A stretch of 64,000 nt of DNA, from contig NZ_JAIOUO010000004.1 of NCBI RefSeq assembly GCF_019931195.1, positions 310,001 through 374,000 of the forward strand, read 5' to 3'. How positions within the stretch are numbered: position 1 is the stretch's first letter; each line of letters starts with the position of its first letter. Below, piece after piece: positions 8,231-16,457 of the stretch. This DNA is from Marinobacter sp. F4216 (GTDB lineage: Bacteria > Pseudomonadota > Gammaproteobacteria > Pseudomonadales > Oleiphilaceae). The position numbers and the translations under genes were made by a program. Below the pieces are notes generated by a model, which saw only the letters and a list, made by a program, of their open reading frames with translations, was not told where the DNA came from and ran no database searches.

Positions 8231-11092
8231 TCAGGAGGTCACGATAACGCGGATGCCTTCCAGTGCCAGAGTGGCATGGCCGATGGCATCCCGGGCCGCT
8301 GCCAGCTGCTCGCGGAAGTAGTTCACCTCTTCCTCGCGGATGGCCGGGTTCACGGCCTGCAGGGCTTCCAGCCGTCGGATTTCCGGCGTGAAATGGGATT
8401 CCACCTGTTCCAGGGCTTTCTGTCGCAGGGGTTCCAGATGAGGCCGGGACAGAGTCTCTGCATGGCCTACCAGGGTTTCCACCTGGCTACGGATTTTCGG
8501 CACGATGGCCTGGGCCGTGCGGCGACGGATGTTGGAGCACAGATCATTCAGGCGACCATGGGGTAACGCCGCAGACAGATCCTTGCCGGTCACATCCACC
8601 AGCAGGCGCAGCGGCGACACCGGCAGGTAACGGGTCAGCTGAAGCGTTTCCGGTGCCGGGCAGTGGACGGAGAACAGGGCTTCCAGCAGCAACGTGCCGG
8701 GCGGCAACGCCTTGACACTGAGATTCGCCAGCGCCGCCTTACCCAGGCCACTGCTGATGACTGAGTCCATCACCCCGGTCACCATGGGGTGCTCCCAGCT
8801 CATGAAGCCCAGGTCCTCCCGCTCAAGGGCGTCCTGACGGTCCCAGGTAACAGTAATACCGTCTTCCGGCAGTTCCGCCACATGTCCCGCCTGGTACTGT
8901 TCGCCGGGCTTGAGCACGTCGGAATGTTCGCCATGGTCCTCGACATCCACGCCAAGAATGTCAAAGGCTTCCAACATGTAGTCACGGACCCGGGCGGATT
9001 CTTCCTCGGTCTCAATCGCCTCAATCAGCGACTGGGCCACCTCCGGGCGGCAGGAATTCAATTCAATCAGGGCATCACGGCCCTTCTGCAGCATGGCTTT
9101 CAGGCGAGCGGTTTCCTCCGCAGACTCGGACACCAGCCTGTCCACGGCGGATAAATCCCCATCAATGGCGGCCCGCCAGTCGTCCTGAACCTTATCCTGC
9201 ACACTGACGCCAACCGCACAACTTTCAGCAAAGGCGTTCAGGCCTTCATCAAACCAGCGGTACTGAACTTCCTGCGCGGTGCCCTTAAGGTACGGAATGT
9301 GTATCTTGATGGTCTCGGTCTGGCCAATACGATCCAGGCGACCGATGCGCTGCTCAAGCAGGTCCGGGTTAGCCGGCAGATCGAACAGCACCAGATGGTG
9401 GGCAAACTGGAAGTTACGGCCCTCGCTACCGATTTCCGAACAGATCAGCACCTGGGCACCCTGTTCGCTGTCGGTGAAATAGGCTGCGGCGCGGTCGCGT
9501 TCAATCAGGCTCAGGTGTTCGTGGAAGGCAGCGCTCCGAATACCGGCCCGCAACTGCAGGTAGTGTTCCAGTGCCATGGCCGTCTCGGCCCGGGCACAGA
9601 TGACCACCACCTTCTGTGGTCGCAGTGAGGCAAGGGTTTTCTCCAGCCAGGGAACCCTGGGATCGTCTGCCAGCCACATGTCTTCAGTGACTTCCTGCTC
9701 CGGCGCCAGTCCGGTTTCGCCCCAGGAGTGGGGCCGATACATCTCCGGACAGGGTATCGCAGCCGGCCTGGGTTCTCGTTTCGGAAAGCCCTGGATCGCC
9801 GCACGGGTATTCCGGAACAGTACGCGCCCGGTACCATGCCGATCCAGCAATGCATCAATGATGGCCTGCTCCGGGGCCTCTCCCGCCAGCAACTGATCCA
9901 GTTCGTCGCCCAACCAGCCTTCCAGCGCCTTGCGATCCTCTGCCGTCAGCTCAGACGAGCCGGATTGCAGATGGCGGACCACCCGGTTGATCGCTTCGTA
10001 CTGCTGCTCTTGCTTCTGGAACGCCTCCAGGTCGTGAAAGCGGGCCGGATCCAGCAACCGGAGACGGGCGAAATGGCTGGCCACCCCAACCTGCTCGGGT
10101 GTGGCTGTTAACAGCAGCAGCCCCTGGCTTTCCGCTGCCAGTTCCTCAACCACACGGTATTCAACGCTTGGATCTTGCGGACTCCAGGCCAGGTGATGGG
10201 CCTCGTCTACCACCATCAGATCCCACCCGGCTGCGCTGGCATGTTTCTGGGCGCGGGTGCTGTTGGTCAGAAAATCCAGGCTGCACAACACCAGTTGCTC
10301 GGACTCGAAGGGGTTTTCGTCGTCATCATCGCCGAAGATATGACTGACCAGCGCATCGACATCGTCTTTCTGCGCATCCAGAGCCTCGTAGCGCTGCTGA
10401 TCGATGATGGAGAAACGCAGGTTGAACCGCCGGAGCATTTCCACCAGCCACTGGTGAATCAGGGAATCAGGCACCACAATCAGGGCACGCTTGGCCCGGC
10501 CCGTATGAATCTGGTAGTGCAGGATGAGGCCGGCCTCGATGGTTTTGCCAAGCCCCACTTCATCCGCCAGCAGCACCCGGGGCGCATGGCGCTTAGCCAC
10601 CTCATGGGCGATGTAGATCTGGTGCTGCAGATGCTGGGTTCGCGCCCCGATCAGCCCCTGGGCCGAGGAGGCCCGCAGGCGCTCCAGATGCTGCATGGTC
10701 GCCACCCGAAGCCGGAACGCCCCATTCCGATCGAACTGGCCGGCAAACAGGCGCTGGTGGGGGGCCGAGAAATTGACCGCGCCACTCAACTTCACTTCGG
10801 AAATCTGGTGCGTCTGCTCACCATCGTCAGCCTCGTACATCAGCACACCAGCGGCTTCCTCGACCGCCTGCACCACGTAGCGGCTGCCGTCATAGATTTC
10901 AATTTCCTCGCCAACCTGAAACATGATGCGAGAGAGCGGCGCGTTATCAATCGCGTAGGTGCGCTCCTCGTCGGCCGAAGGAAAACCCAGCGTGACTCGG
11001 CGGCCAGAAATGTCCGTCACGATACCAAGCCCCAATCCGGTATCGCTGTGGCTGACCCAACGCTGACCTATGACAAAATCCAGTTTTTCCAA
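8231..11092 (-). CDS. rapA: RNA polymerase-associated ATPase RapA
   Basis: A Swi2/Snf2-family ATPase that binds RNA polymerase and recycles it after termination. The 953-residue length fits (E. coli 968). The N-terminal Tudor-like region opens with IGQRWVSHSDTGLGLGIV, aligning with the family start. Walker A is DEVGLGKTIEAGLI near residue 175, the DEAH box is VVDEAHHL, and later helicase motifs include LLTATPEQ and QRIGRLDRIGQ. The start is a TTG at 11092, supported by alignment of the N-terminus and a GGAGG that sits unusually close (4 bases). It follows cysZ after 11 bases and is probably co-transcribed with it. Confidence 0.95.
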   Translation of the reverse strand: MEKLDFVIGQRWVSHSDTGLGLGIVTDISGRRVTLGFPSADEERTYAIDNAPLSRIMFQVGEEIEIYDGSRYVVQAVEEAAGVLMYEADDGEQTHQISEVKLSGAVNFSAPHQRLFAGQFDRNGAFRLRVATMQHLERLRASSAQGLIGARTQHLQHQIYIAHEVAKRHAPRVLLADEVGLGKTIEAGLILHYQIHTGRAKRALIVVPDSLIHQWLVEMLRRFNLRFSIIDQQRYEALDAQKDDVDALVSHIFGDDDDENPFESEQLVLCSLDFLTNSTRAQKHASAAGWDLMVVDEAHHLAWSPQDPSVEYRVVEELAAESQGLLLLTATPEQVGVASHFARLRLLDPARFHDLEAFQKQEQQYEAINRVVRHLQSGSSELTAEDRKALEGWLGDELDQLLAGEAPEQAIIDALLDRHGTGRVLFRNTRAAIQGFPKREPRPAAIPCPEMYRPHSWGETGLAPEQEVTEDMWLADDPRVPWLEKTLASLRPQKVVVICARAETAMALEHYLQLRAGIRSAAFHEHLSLIERDRAAAYFTDSEQGAQVLICSEIGSEGRNFQFAHHLVLFDLPANPDLLEQRIGRLDRIGQTETIKIHIPYLKGTAQEVQYRWFDEGLNAFAESCAVGVSVQDKVQDDWRAAIDGDLSAVDRLVSESAEETARLKAMLQKGRDALIELNSCRPEVAQSLIEAIETEEESARVRDYMLEAFDILGVDVEDHGEHSDVLKPGEQYQAGHVAELPEDGITVTWDRQDALEREDLGFMSWEHPMVTGVMDSVISSGLGKAALANLSVKALPPGTLLLEALFSVHCPAPETLQLTRYLPVSPLRLLVDVTGKDLSAALPHGRLNDLCSNIRRRTAQAIVPKIRSQVETLVGHAETLSRPHLEPLRQKALEQVESHFTPEIRRLEALQAVNPAIREEEVNYFREQLAAARDAIGHATLALEGIRVIVTS

Positions 11093-11103
11093 GTAACCTC
11101 CGA

Positions 11104-11859
11104 TCAGACAGACTTGCGGGCAGCGCCTTTTTCACGCACCCAGTAAGCTGTGCCGCCACACACCGCAGCCGGCACGACAATAAGATTAAGCAAAGGAACC
11201 ATGGCCGCCAGGGCGACCGGCAGCCCAAACCCGAGGGCGGACAACCGCGTTTCACCCAGCAAGCCTCTCAGCCCCTTGAAACTGACCTTGTGGTTATCTG
11301 CAGGATAGTCCACATACTGCAGAGCCATCATCCAACTGTTGAACAGGAACCAGAGCACCGCAGCCACAAGATTGACCACCGGAATGATGCCGATGATAAA
11401 AAGGCCCAGTGCACGCGGAAGGTAATAGAGAATTTTCTGAACTTCGCGACCAAGGGCCCGGGGAATGTCTTTCACGATGGCCTGCCAGCTGTCGTCCGTA
11501 TTCAGCTCTTCTCCGGTCAGGTGTTTTTCCGTCAGTTCTGCCAGATAGCCGTAGAAAGGAGAGCCGATCAGATTCGCGACAATGACAAAACCGTAGGCAA
11601 GCATCAGCAGAATAACGGCGCCGTACAGTATCCAGAACAGCCAATCCAGGGCTTGTAACCACGTCCAGTCAGGCAGCCAGGCCATGGCGCCGGCAATCAT
11701 GACGGTGAACAGTTCGGCGAGAAAATAGAACAACAGGCCAAACAGAACGATATTGAGAACCAGAGGAATGATAACAAACAGGCGCAGGCCGGGCTGGCGA
11801 ATCAGGCGAAATCCCTCGCCGAGGTAACCCAGTCCACGAAAAAAATTTCCTTTCAGCAT
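11104..11859 (-). CDS. cysZ: Sulfate transporter CysZ
   Basis: A 251-residue inner-membrane protein of the EI24/CysZ family that takes up sulfate for cysteine synthesis. GNFFRGLGYLGEGFRLIRQPGLRLFVIIP at the N-terminus, the conserved NLIGSPFYGYLAE near residue 95, and paired hydrophobic hairpins are the family pattern. The length matches E. coli CysZ (253). It lies immediately upstream of rapA on the same strand with an 11-base gap, so the two likely share a transcript. No sulfur-assimilation genes are nearby. Confidence 0.88.
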   Translation of the reverse strand: MLKGNFFRGLGYLGEGFRLIRQPGLRLFVIIPLVLNIVLFGLLFYFLAELFTVMIAGAMAWLPDWTWLQALDWLFWILYGAVILLMLAYGFVIVANLIGSPFYGYLAELTEKHLTGEELNTDDSWQAIVKDIPRALGREVQKILYYLPRALGLFIIGIIPVVNLVAAVLWFLFNSWMMALQYVDYPADNHKVSFKGLRGLLGETRLSALGFGLPVALAAMVPLLNLIVVPAAVCGGTAYWVREKGAARKSV

Positions 11860-11956
11860 ACTTGGCTTACGCTCCCCTTCGATGACAGTGGCGGGGCGCA
11901 GAGCATATCATGTTGGTGTTATTCACACAGCCAGCCAGCAGTAGCGGGATTCCCCC

Positions 11957-12346
11957 ATGGTGCCAGTAAAAGCGCTTGTTCTTGATGTTCTTAATTGCCG
12001 TCCACTCTGGCGAGCGGCGCTTGCTCTGTCCGTGCTGGCCATTGCGATCCTGGCCACAACCAGCAAGCCCTACCTTATGCCGGCACAGGGCCACGACAAA
12101 CTAATCCACCTGCTGGCTTTTCTGGAACTAACCATCCTGATCCGGCTGGCCTGGCCCAAATCCCATCCGCTGTTGTATGCCCCGGTGCTGCTGGCCTTTG
12201 GACTGATCATCGAAGGCGTGCAGGAAACGCTGCCCTACCGCGTTTTTTCCACATCGGATCTACTGGCAGGTGCTGCTGGTGTGGCGCTGGGAATGCTGCC
12301 GTGGCCACGCAGCCTGTTCGCCACGGATGCCGAATCGCACGGGTAG
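11957..12346 (+). CDS. VanZ-like small membrane protein
   Basis: A 129-residue protein with about four hydrophobic spans. The segment GHDKLIHLLAFLELTILIRLAW has the buried histidine pattern (DKxxHxxAF) found in VanZ-like proteins, and GLIIEGVQETLPYRVFSTSDLLAGAAG matches their E-x-x-Q...R-x-x-S-x-x-D-x-x-A-N block. VanZ relatives are small membrane proteins of mostly unknown role; the name comes from a teicoplanin-resistance gene and should not be read as a resistance call. The gene is divergent from cysZ and is followed by the GGA-rich RNA locus. Confidence 0.75.
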   Translation: MVPVKALVLDVLNCRPLWRAALALSVLAIAILATTSKPYLMPAQGHDKLIHLLAFLELTILIRLAWPKSHPLLYAPVLLAFGLIIEGVQETLPYRVFSTSDLLAGAAGVALGMLPWPRSLFATDAESHG

Positions 12347-12374
12347 GAAATCCCCCACTCATCTTGTGCGATAT

Positions 12375-12394
12375 TTCCCACAAACATGTGAGAA
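12375..12394. other. Inverted repeat downstream of the VanZ-like gene
   Basis: TTCCCACA and TGTGAGAA form an 8+4+8 dyad with one mismatch. It lies between the VanZ-like stop and the upstream region of the GGA-rich RNA. No U run follows, so it is more likely a protein site or incidental than a terminator. Confidence 0.25.
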
Positions 12395-12454
12395 GTTCCT
12401 GATACGTGTCGTACGAAACGTGGAAAAAAAATCCGACACCACTCTGTAACTCCA

Positions 12455-12545
12455 TGTAAATAAGGGTTACACAATATGTCAGCTTTCTTTACCAACCGTT
12501 ACAGGGCGTTTTGTCACACACATGCAATCTAGCCCTTGCTATATT
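12455..12545 (+). promoter_or_regulatory. Upstream region of the CsrB-like RNA: GacA-box-like dyad and -10
   Basis: TGTAA at 12455-12459 and TTACA at 12467-12471 form a dyad with a 7-base centre. GacA/UvrY-controlled small RNA promoters carry an upstream site of the form TGTAAG-N6-CTTACA, one base longer between the halves, so this is a near match only. A second TGTAAC occurs at 12445. TATATT at 12540-12545 is a good -10 with no strong -35 at proper distance, as expected for an activator-dependent promoter. Transcription would begin near 12551. Confidence 0.5.
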
Positions 12546-12550
12546 GAAAG

Positions 12551-12776
12551 CGTCAGGGATGACAGGGAAAAGGAAGACGCTAGGAAGCACCCCGGCAAGG
12601 AATGCAGGGAGAAGCAGGGACACAAGGAATAATCGCTTAGGGATAATTTTTCGGATGACCGGCTAGGATGCCGGCATCAGGGAAGATCAGGGATACCGGC
12701 GACAAGGTTGTTGCCAGGCGCAGGAACGCGCTACCCGCTTAAGAAGGGCAATCCAACTGGATTGCCCTTTTCTTTT
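12551..12776 (+). ncRNA. CsrB/RsmZ-like GGA-rich regulatory RNA
   Basis: The region has no supported coding gene but holds fourteen GGA motifs in about 175 bases, mostly as CAGGGA, AAGGA or TAGGA. Several lie in predicted hairpin loops: CCGGC-TAGGAT-GCCGG (12659-12674), GTC-AGGGAT-GAC (12552), GCT-AGGA-AGC (12579), GCA-AGGAA-TGC (12595), ATC-AGGGAA-GAT (12676) and GCG-CAGGAA-CGC (12718). This is the architecture of the CsrB/RsmY/RsmZ RNAs, which sequester the translational regulator CsrA/RsmA. The RNA ends in a strong intrinsic terminator and has a -10 element and a GacA-box-like dyad upstream. The 5' end is inferred. It was recognised by pattern, not by a covariance model. Confidence 0.85.
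12744..12776 (+). terminator. Intrinsic terminator of the CsrB-like RNA
   Basis: AAGGGCAATCC (12744-12754) pairs perfectly with GGATTGCCCTT (12759-12769) around an AACT loop, followed by TTTTCTTTT. It ends 10 bases before the stop of the convergent methyltransferase gene. Confidence 0.95.
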
Positions 12777-12786
12777 CTGCCAGACA

Positions 12787-13440
12787 TTACTCACCCGCGA
12801 GATAAACGCGTACCCGGTTGAACTCTTCGAACTCGTTCAGATCTGGCCAGGTACAAGCCTCCACTGTGGTCAGCAGCCGGTAGGCCTCATCGCCGAGGTT
12901 CTTTACCCGGGAATCCGCCAGCAACACCCGGGGCGCGGCTGACCGGAACACCTGAAGCAGAGGCCGGTTGTCCGGATCGTAGAGCACATCCGCCGCGGTA
13001 ATTACCTCAATATCCTCAGGTCGCACATCCCAATCCCGACACAAGGACACCGACACGCCATTCAGTTCGGCATTGGCCGCCACGGCATCCAGAGCTGCCT
13101 CATCGAGATCACAGGCAATCACCTCGCGGGCTCCTGCCTTTGCCGCCGCCACCGAAACAACCCCGGACCCGGCACCGAAATCCAGTACTCGCTTGCCGGC
13201 CACCCACTGCGGATTGGCCAGAATCCAGCTCGCCAATACCTGCCCGCTGGCCCAGCAGAAGGACCAGTAGGCCGGCTCGGCCACAACCGCCTGAGCTTCG
13301 TCGTGGCTTAATGGACCTTCCAGTACCGAAGGGTCGAACAGGTATAACGGCAACTGCTCGCATCCCGCCGGCCGGGACACGGCAACCCGCCCACGACTCA
13401 GTGTTTTTTGTAAGTGACGATCTAAACAATCCAACGCCAT
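12787..13440 (-). CDS. Class I methyltransferase, protein-lysine type (METTL20/ETFB-like)
   Basis: A 217-residue SAM-dependent methyltransferase. VLDFGAGSGVVSVAAAKAGA around residue 90 is motif I, ACDLDEAALDAVAANAELNG carries the ribose-binding acid, and AADVLYD is the post-I motif typical of the METTL21/METTL20 branch that methylates protein lysines. Bacterial relatives methylate the electron transfer flavoprotein beta subunit; the substrate here is unproven. The start at 13440 is preferred to one 42 codons upstream because AGGGGAG precedes it and the extra residues look unlike a protein and would run into the divergent mnmH promoter. It is convergent with the GGA-rich RNA. Confidence 0.8.
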   Translation of the reverse strand: MALDCLDRHLQKTLSRGRVAVSRPAGCEQLPLYLFDPSVLEGPLSHDEAQAVVAEPAYWSFCWASGQVLASWILANPQWVAGKRVLDFGAGSGVVSVAAAKAGAREVIACDLDEAALDAVAANAELNGVSVSLCRDWDVRPEDIEVITAADVLYDPDNRPLLQVFRSAAPRVLLADSRVKNLGDEAYRLLTTVEACTWPDLNEFEEFNRVRVYLAGE

Positions 13441-13578
13441 CGACTCCCCTGCCACCCCGGTAATTGGCCTGTCCGCTATTGTAGCGGCGGCTCTCGCCGG
13501 ATTCAGCGCCGGTGAGCGTTGGAATGGCATTTTCGGTATACTGCCGCCTCCGCTGTCGTTCACCAATCAGATACCCCA

Positions 13579-14682
13579 ATGGCCACCAGACCTGACACTG
13601 ACGATTACCTGTCGCTGTTCCTGAACGATGTCCCGCTGATGGACGTTCGAGCTCCCGTGGAATTTACCAAGGGCAGTTTCCCGTGCGCGATCAACGCCCC
13701 TCTGATGAACGACGAGGAACGTCGCCGGGTTGGCATCTGCTACAAGGAAAAGGGGCAGGATCAGGCCATCGAGCTGGGTCACCAGCTGGTATCCGGCGAC
13801 ATCAAATCACAGCGTCTCGAAGCGTGGAAACGCTTTGCTGCCCAGCACCCCGAGGGCTACCTGTTCTGTTTCCGGGGAGGGTTGCGTTCCCGGTTGACCC
13901 AGCAATGGATCAAAGAAGCAGGCATTGATTACCCGCTGGTTAAGGGCGGCTACAAAGCGCTGCGCCGGTTTCTGATAGACAGCCTGGAAGCCCAGATTGC
14001 GGAGGGGCAATTCCGGGTGCTCAGCGGAAAAACCGGCACCGGCAAGACCCGGGTTCTCCAGCAGCTTCCCAATCCGGTCGACCTCGAAGGCCTGGCCAAC
14101 CACCGGGGTTCCAGTTTTGGCCGCCAGGTAACGCCCCAGCCATCCCAGATTGATTTCGAGAATCGTTTGGCTGTGGCCATGCTCAAGGCACACCATCACA
14201 TTGGTGGTCCCATCTATCTGGAAGACGAAAGCCGTCTGGTGGGCCGTTGCGCCCTGCCAGAAACCCTGAAGAATCGCATGGGTGAAGCGCCACTGCTGAT
14301 TCTGGAAAGACCGCTATCCGATCGTATCCAGATTATTCGCGAAGACTATGTCGAGGGCATGCTCGCCGATTACCTTGGCCGGGATGGCGAACAGGCGGGC
14401 TGGATCAATTTCCGCGATTATCTGCTCAGCGCCCTGGATCGCATTCGCAAGCGACTGGGCGGAGAACGGCATCAGCATCTTCGGAACCTGATGGAAGACG
14501 CGCTGGACCATCAGCACGACAGTGGCGAGACCGACCGCCACGACCGGTGGATTCAGGCGCTGCTCCAGGACTACTACGACCCCATGTACGACTATCAGCT
14601 CGGCCAGAAAGAAGGCCGGATCCTGGTGCGGGGTGAGCCCGAGGAACTGTTGGACTGGGCCAGCCACAGCGGTTGCGCGTAA
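13579..14682 (+). CDS. mnmH: tRNA 2-selenouridine synthase
   Basis: MnmH (SelU/YbbB) replaces sulfur with selenium at the wobble uridine of certain tRNAs and can also geranylate the thiouridine. The protein has 367 residues (E. coli 364). The N-terminal rhodanese domain has its catalytic cysteine in CFRGGLRS, at residue 97 exactly as in E. coli. A P-loop GKTGTGKT spans 150-157. The start ATG at 13579 gives the family N-terminus; a longer in-frame start at 13519 would overlap the upstream methyltransferase promoter. No selD or selA was seen in the window, so selenium metabolism must be encoded elsewhere. Confidence 0.93.
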   Translation: MATRPDTDDYLSLFLNDVPLMDVRAPVEFTKGSFPCAINAPLMNDEERRRVGICYKEKGQDQAIELGHQLVSGDIKSQRLEAWKRFAAQHPEGYLFCFRGGLRSRLTQQWIKEAGIDYPLVKGGYKALRRFLIDSLEAQIAEGQFRVLSGKTGTGKTRVLQQLPNPVDLEGLANHRGSSFGRQVTPQPSQIDFENRLAVAMLKAHHHIGGPIYLEDESRLVGRCALPETLKNRMGEAPLLILERPLSDRIQIIREDYVEGMLADYLGRDGEQAGWINFRDYLLSALDRIRKRLGGERHQHLRNLMEDALDHQHDSGETDRHDRWIQALLQDYYDPMYDYQLGQKEGRILVRGEPEELLDWASHSGCA

Positions 14683-14818
14683 TTATTCCCCAATCACCAC
14701 CAGATTTGGCAAGTTATTCCTTTGCCTGCTTTGACCGCCTTGGCTAAAGTGGTGGCGTTTACGCTGTTTGCTTTGATACAACCTTTCCGTGACAACCCAA
14801 GAACAAGGAGTTCTGGTA

Positions 14819-15652
14819 ATGGACGATCTTTTTGGCGCCGACGGACGCGCCTCAGAATGGATGGATCAGGCGGTCAGAATGGTGATGGCCTACGCCCCGA
14901 AAGTGTTGCTGGCCATCGTCACCCTGATCATCGGTCTCTGGATCATCAATCGCTTTGTCGCGATTCTCGACACGAAGCTGAGCAACAAAGACCCTTCCCT
15001 GAATAAATTCCTGTGTGGCCTTGTCAGCGCCATCCTGAAAGTCCTGCTTCTGATTTCCGTGGCCTCCATGGTAGGGATTGCCACCACCTCGTTTGTCGCC
15101 ATTGTCGGTGCCGCCGGCCTCGCCGTGGGCCTGGCGCTGCAGGGCAGTCTCGCCAACTTTGCCGGCGGCGTACTGATCCTGATCTTCAAACCGTTCAAGG
15201 TGGGAGATGTGATCGACGCCCAGGGCTACGTTGGAACGGTCCGCGAAATCAGCATCCTCTACACCATCATGGACACCTTCGATAATCGCCGCGTCATTGT
15301 CCCTAACGGGCAACTGGCCAATTCCAGCCTGACCAACAACAGTGCCTACGAAACCCGCCGCTGCGACCTGACCTTTGGTATCGGCTATGGCGACGATATC
15401 GACGCCGCCAAAGCCATCATCCAGCGGCTGATTGATCAGGACGAACGAGCCCTGAAAGAGCCGGAGCCTGTGATTGTGGTGGGCGGCCTGGGGGAGAGTT
15501 CTGTAGATCTGACCGTTCGGGTATGGACCAAATCGGCCGATCTCTGGCCCTTCTACTGGTCCATGCAGGAAAGCGTGAAGAAAACGTTTGACGCCGAAGG
15601 CATCAGAATTCCCTTCCCCCAACGGGATGTTCACCTGTTCAAGACCGAATGA
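14819..15652 (+). CDS. Small-conductance mechanosensitive channel, MscS family
   Basis: A 277-residue inner-membrane channel that opens under membrane tension to release solutes during osmotic downshock. Three hydrophobic spans occupy the first 110 residues. The pore-lining third helix AAGLAVGLALQGSLANFAGGVLI is glycine/alanine-rich, as in MscS, and is followed by the beta domain with FKVGDVI and VPNGQLANS, both family hallmarks. The length is close to E. coli MscS (286). AAGGAG at normal spacing places the start at 14819 rather than a GTG ten codons upstream. Confidence 0.92.
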   Translation: MDDLFGADGRASEWMDQAVRMVMAYAPKVLLAIVTLIIGLWIINRFVAILDTKLSNKDPSLNKFLCGLVSAILKVLLLISVASMVGIATTSFVAIVGAAGLAVGLALQGSLANFAGGVLILIFKPFKVGDVIDAQGYVGTVREISILYTIMDTFDNRRVIVPNGQLANSSLTNNSAYETRRCDLTFGIGYGDDIDAAKAIIQRLIDQDERALKEPEPVIVVGGLGESSVDLTVRVWTKSADLWPFYWSMQESVKKTFDAEGIRIPFPQRDVHLFKTE

Positions 15653-15740
15653 TGACCGGAACTGATGTCTCAAATTTAAAGCCAGTCATTCGAAAACTGC
15701 GCAACCCCGAACTAAGCTGACGGTGAATGGCGGGCGGACG

Positions 15741-15765
15741 AGGCCCCGCCAGGCCGTCGGGGCCT
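15741..15765. other. GC-rich hairpin between mscS-like and ybaK-like genes
   Basis: AGGCCCC (15741-15747) pairs with GGGGCCT (15759-15765) across an 11-base loop. It lies in the 170-base gap after the channel gene and before the deacylase gene. Without a U run it is at best a weak terminator. Confidence 0.35.
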
Positions 15766-15822
15766 GCAAACCAACAACGACCGGCCCCGTGACGCTGTCA
15801 TTGCTGGTAGGAGGTTGTCACT

Positions 15823-16377
15823 ATGCCGGTACAGCAGTTAAAAAAGTTCCTTGATGAGGCAGGCGTCGAATACATGTGCCTCTCTCACCCGCCCGCTTTT
15901 ACCGCAAAAGAACTTGCCCACCATGTTCAGATTGCCGGAGACCGCGTCGTCAAAACGGTCATCGTCGAGCTGGATGGAAAGATGGCCATGCTGGTCATGC
16001 CCGCTACCTGGCGCGTACGCTGGGACCGGCTCTCACGCACACTGGATACCGACTTTGTCGATCTGGCGGACGAACAGGAGTTTAAAGACCGCTTCCCCAA
16101 TTGCGAGGTGGGTGCGATGCCTCCCTTCGGCAATCTCTTCGGCATGTCGGTCTATTGCAGCGAAGTGCTGACCGAACAACCGGAACTGGCGTTTGCCGCC
16201 GGAACCCACACCGAATCCGTGCACATGAAGACCGGGGATTTTTTGAATCTGGTACAACCCATGGTGCTTAATCAGGGTTTCGTGAAGCCGGGCGCGAAGA
16301 AACCCGCCTGGCTCGCCAAGGGCCGACGACGGCCCGACGATGTGGAAACGGGCCTGACCGGTGCCGCCGGTTACTGA
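15823..16377 (+). CDS. YbaK/ProX-type aminoacyl-tRNA deacylase domain protein
   Basis: A 184-residue protein whose residues 1-150 form a YbaK/EbsC editing domain, with KTVIVELDGKMAMLVMPA carrying the conserved lysine region and the later GAMPPFGNLFGMSVYCSE block with its conserved PPFG. Such domains remove wrongly attached amino acids from tRNA, for example Cys-tRNA(Pro) or Ala-tRNA(Pro), in trans. The C-terminal 35 residues are basic and lie outside the domain. TAGGAGG precedes the ATG. The exact substrate cannot be assigned. Confidence 0.85.
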   Translation: MPVQQLKKFLDEAGVEYMCLSHPPAFTAKELAHHVQIAGDRVVKTVIVELDGKMAMLVMPATWRVRWDRLSRTLDTDFVDLADEQEFKDRFPNCEVGAMPPFGNLFGMSVYCSEVLTEQPELAFAAGTHTESVHMKTGDFLNLVQPMVLNQGFVKPGAKKPAWLAKGRRRPDDVETGLTGAAGY

Positions 16378-16457
16378 TCCTTGACTGAACGCAATTTCGG
16401 GCCGTTTGTCTGAGCGCTGCCATCGCGTAAACTGTTGGCACCAGACAGGAACCCGAT

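Noticed and set aside
11957..12346. Antibiotic-resistance call for the VanZ-like gene
   Set aside because: The name refers to distant similarity only; neighbouring resistance genes are absent.
12235..12495. Short minus-strand reading frames across the RNA leader
   Set aside because: No ribosome binding site, no family pattern and overlap with the VanZ-like gene.
15741..15765. Rho-independent terminator after the MscS gene
   Set aside because: The hairpin is strong but no U run follows, so only a hairpin is reported.
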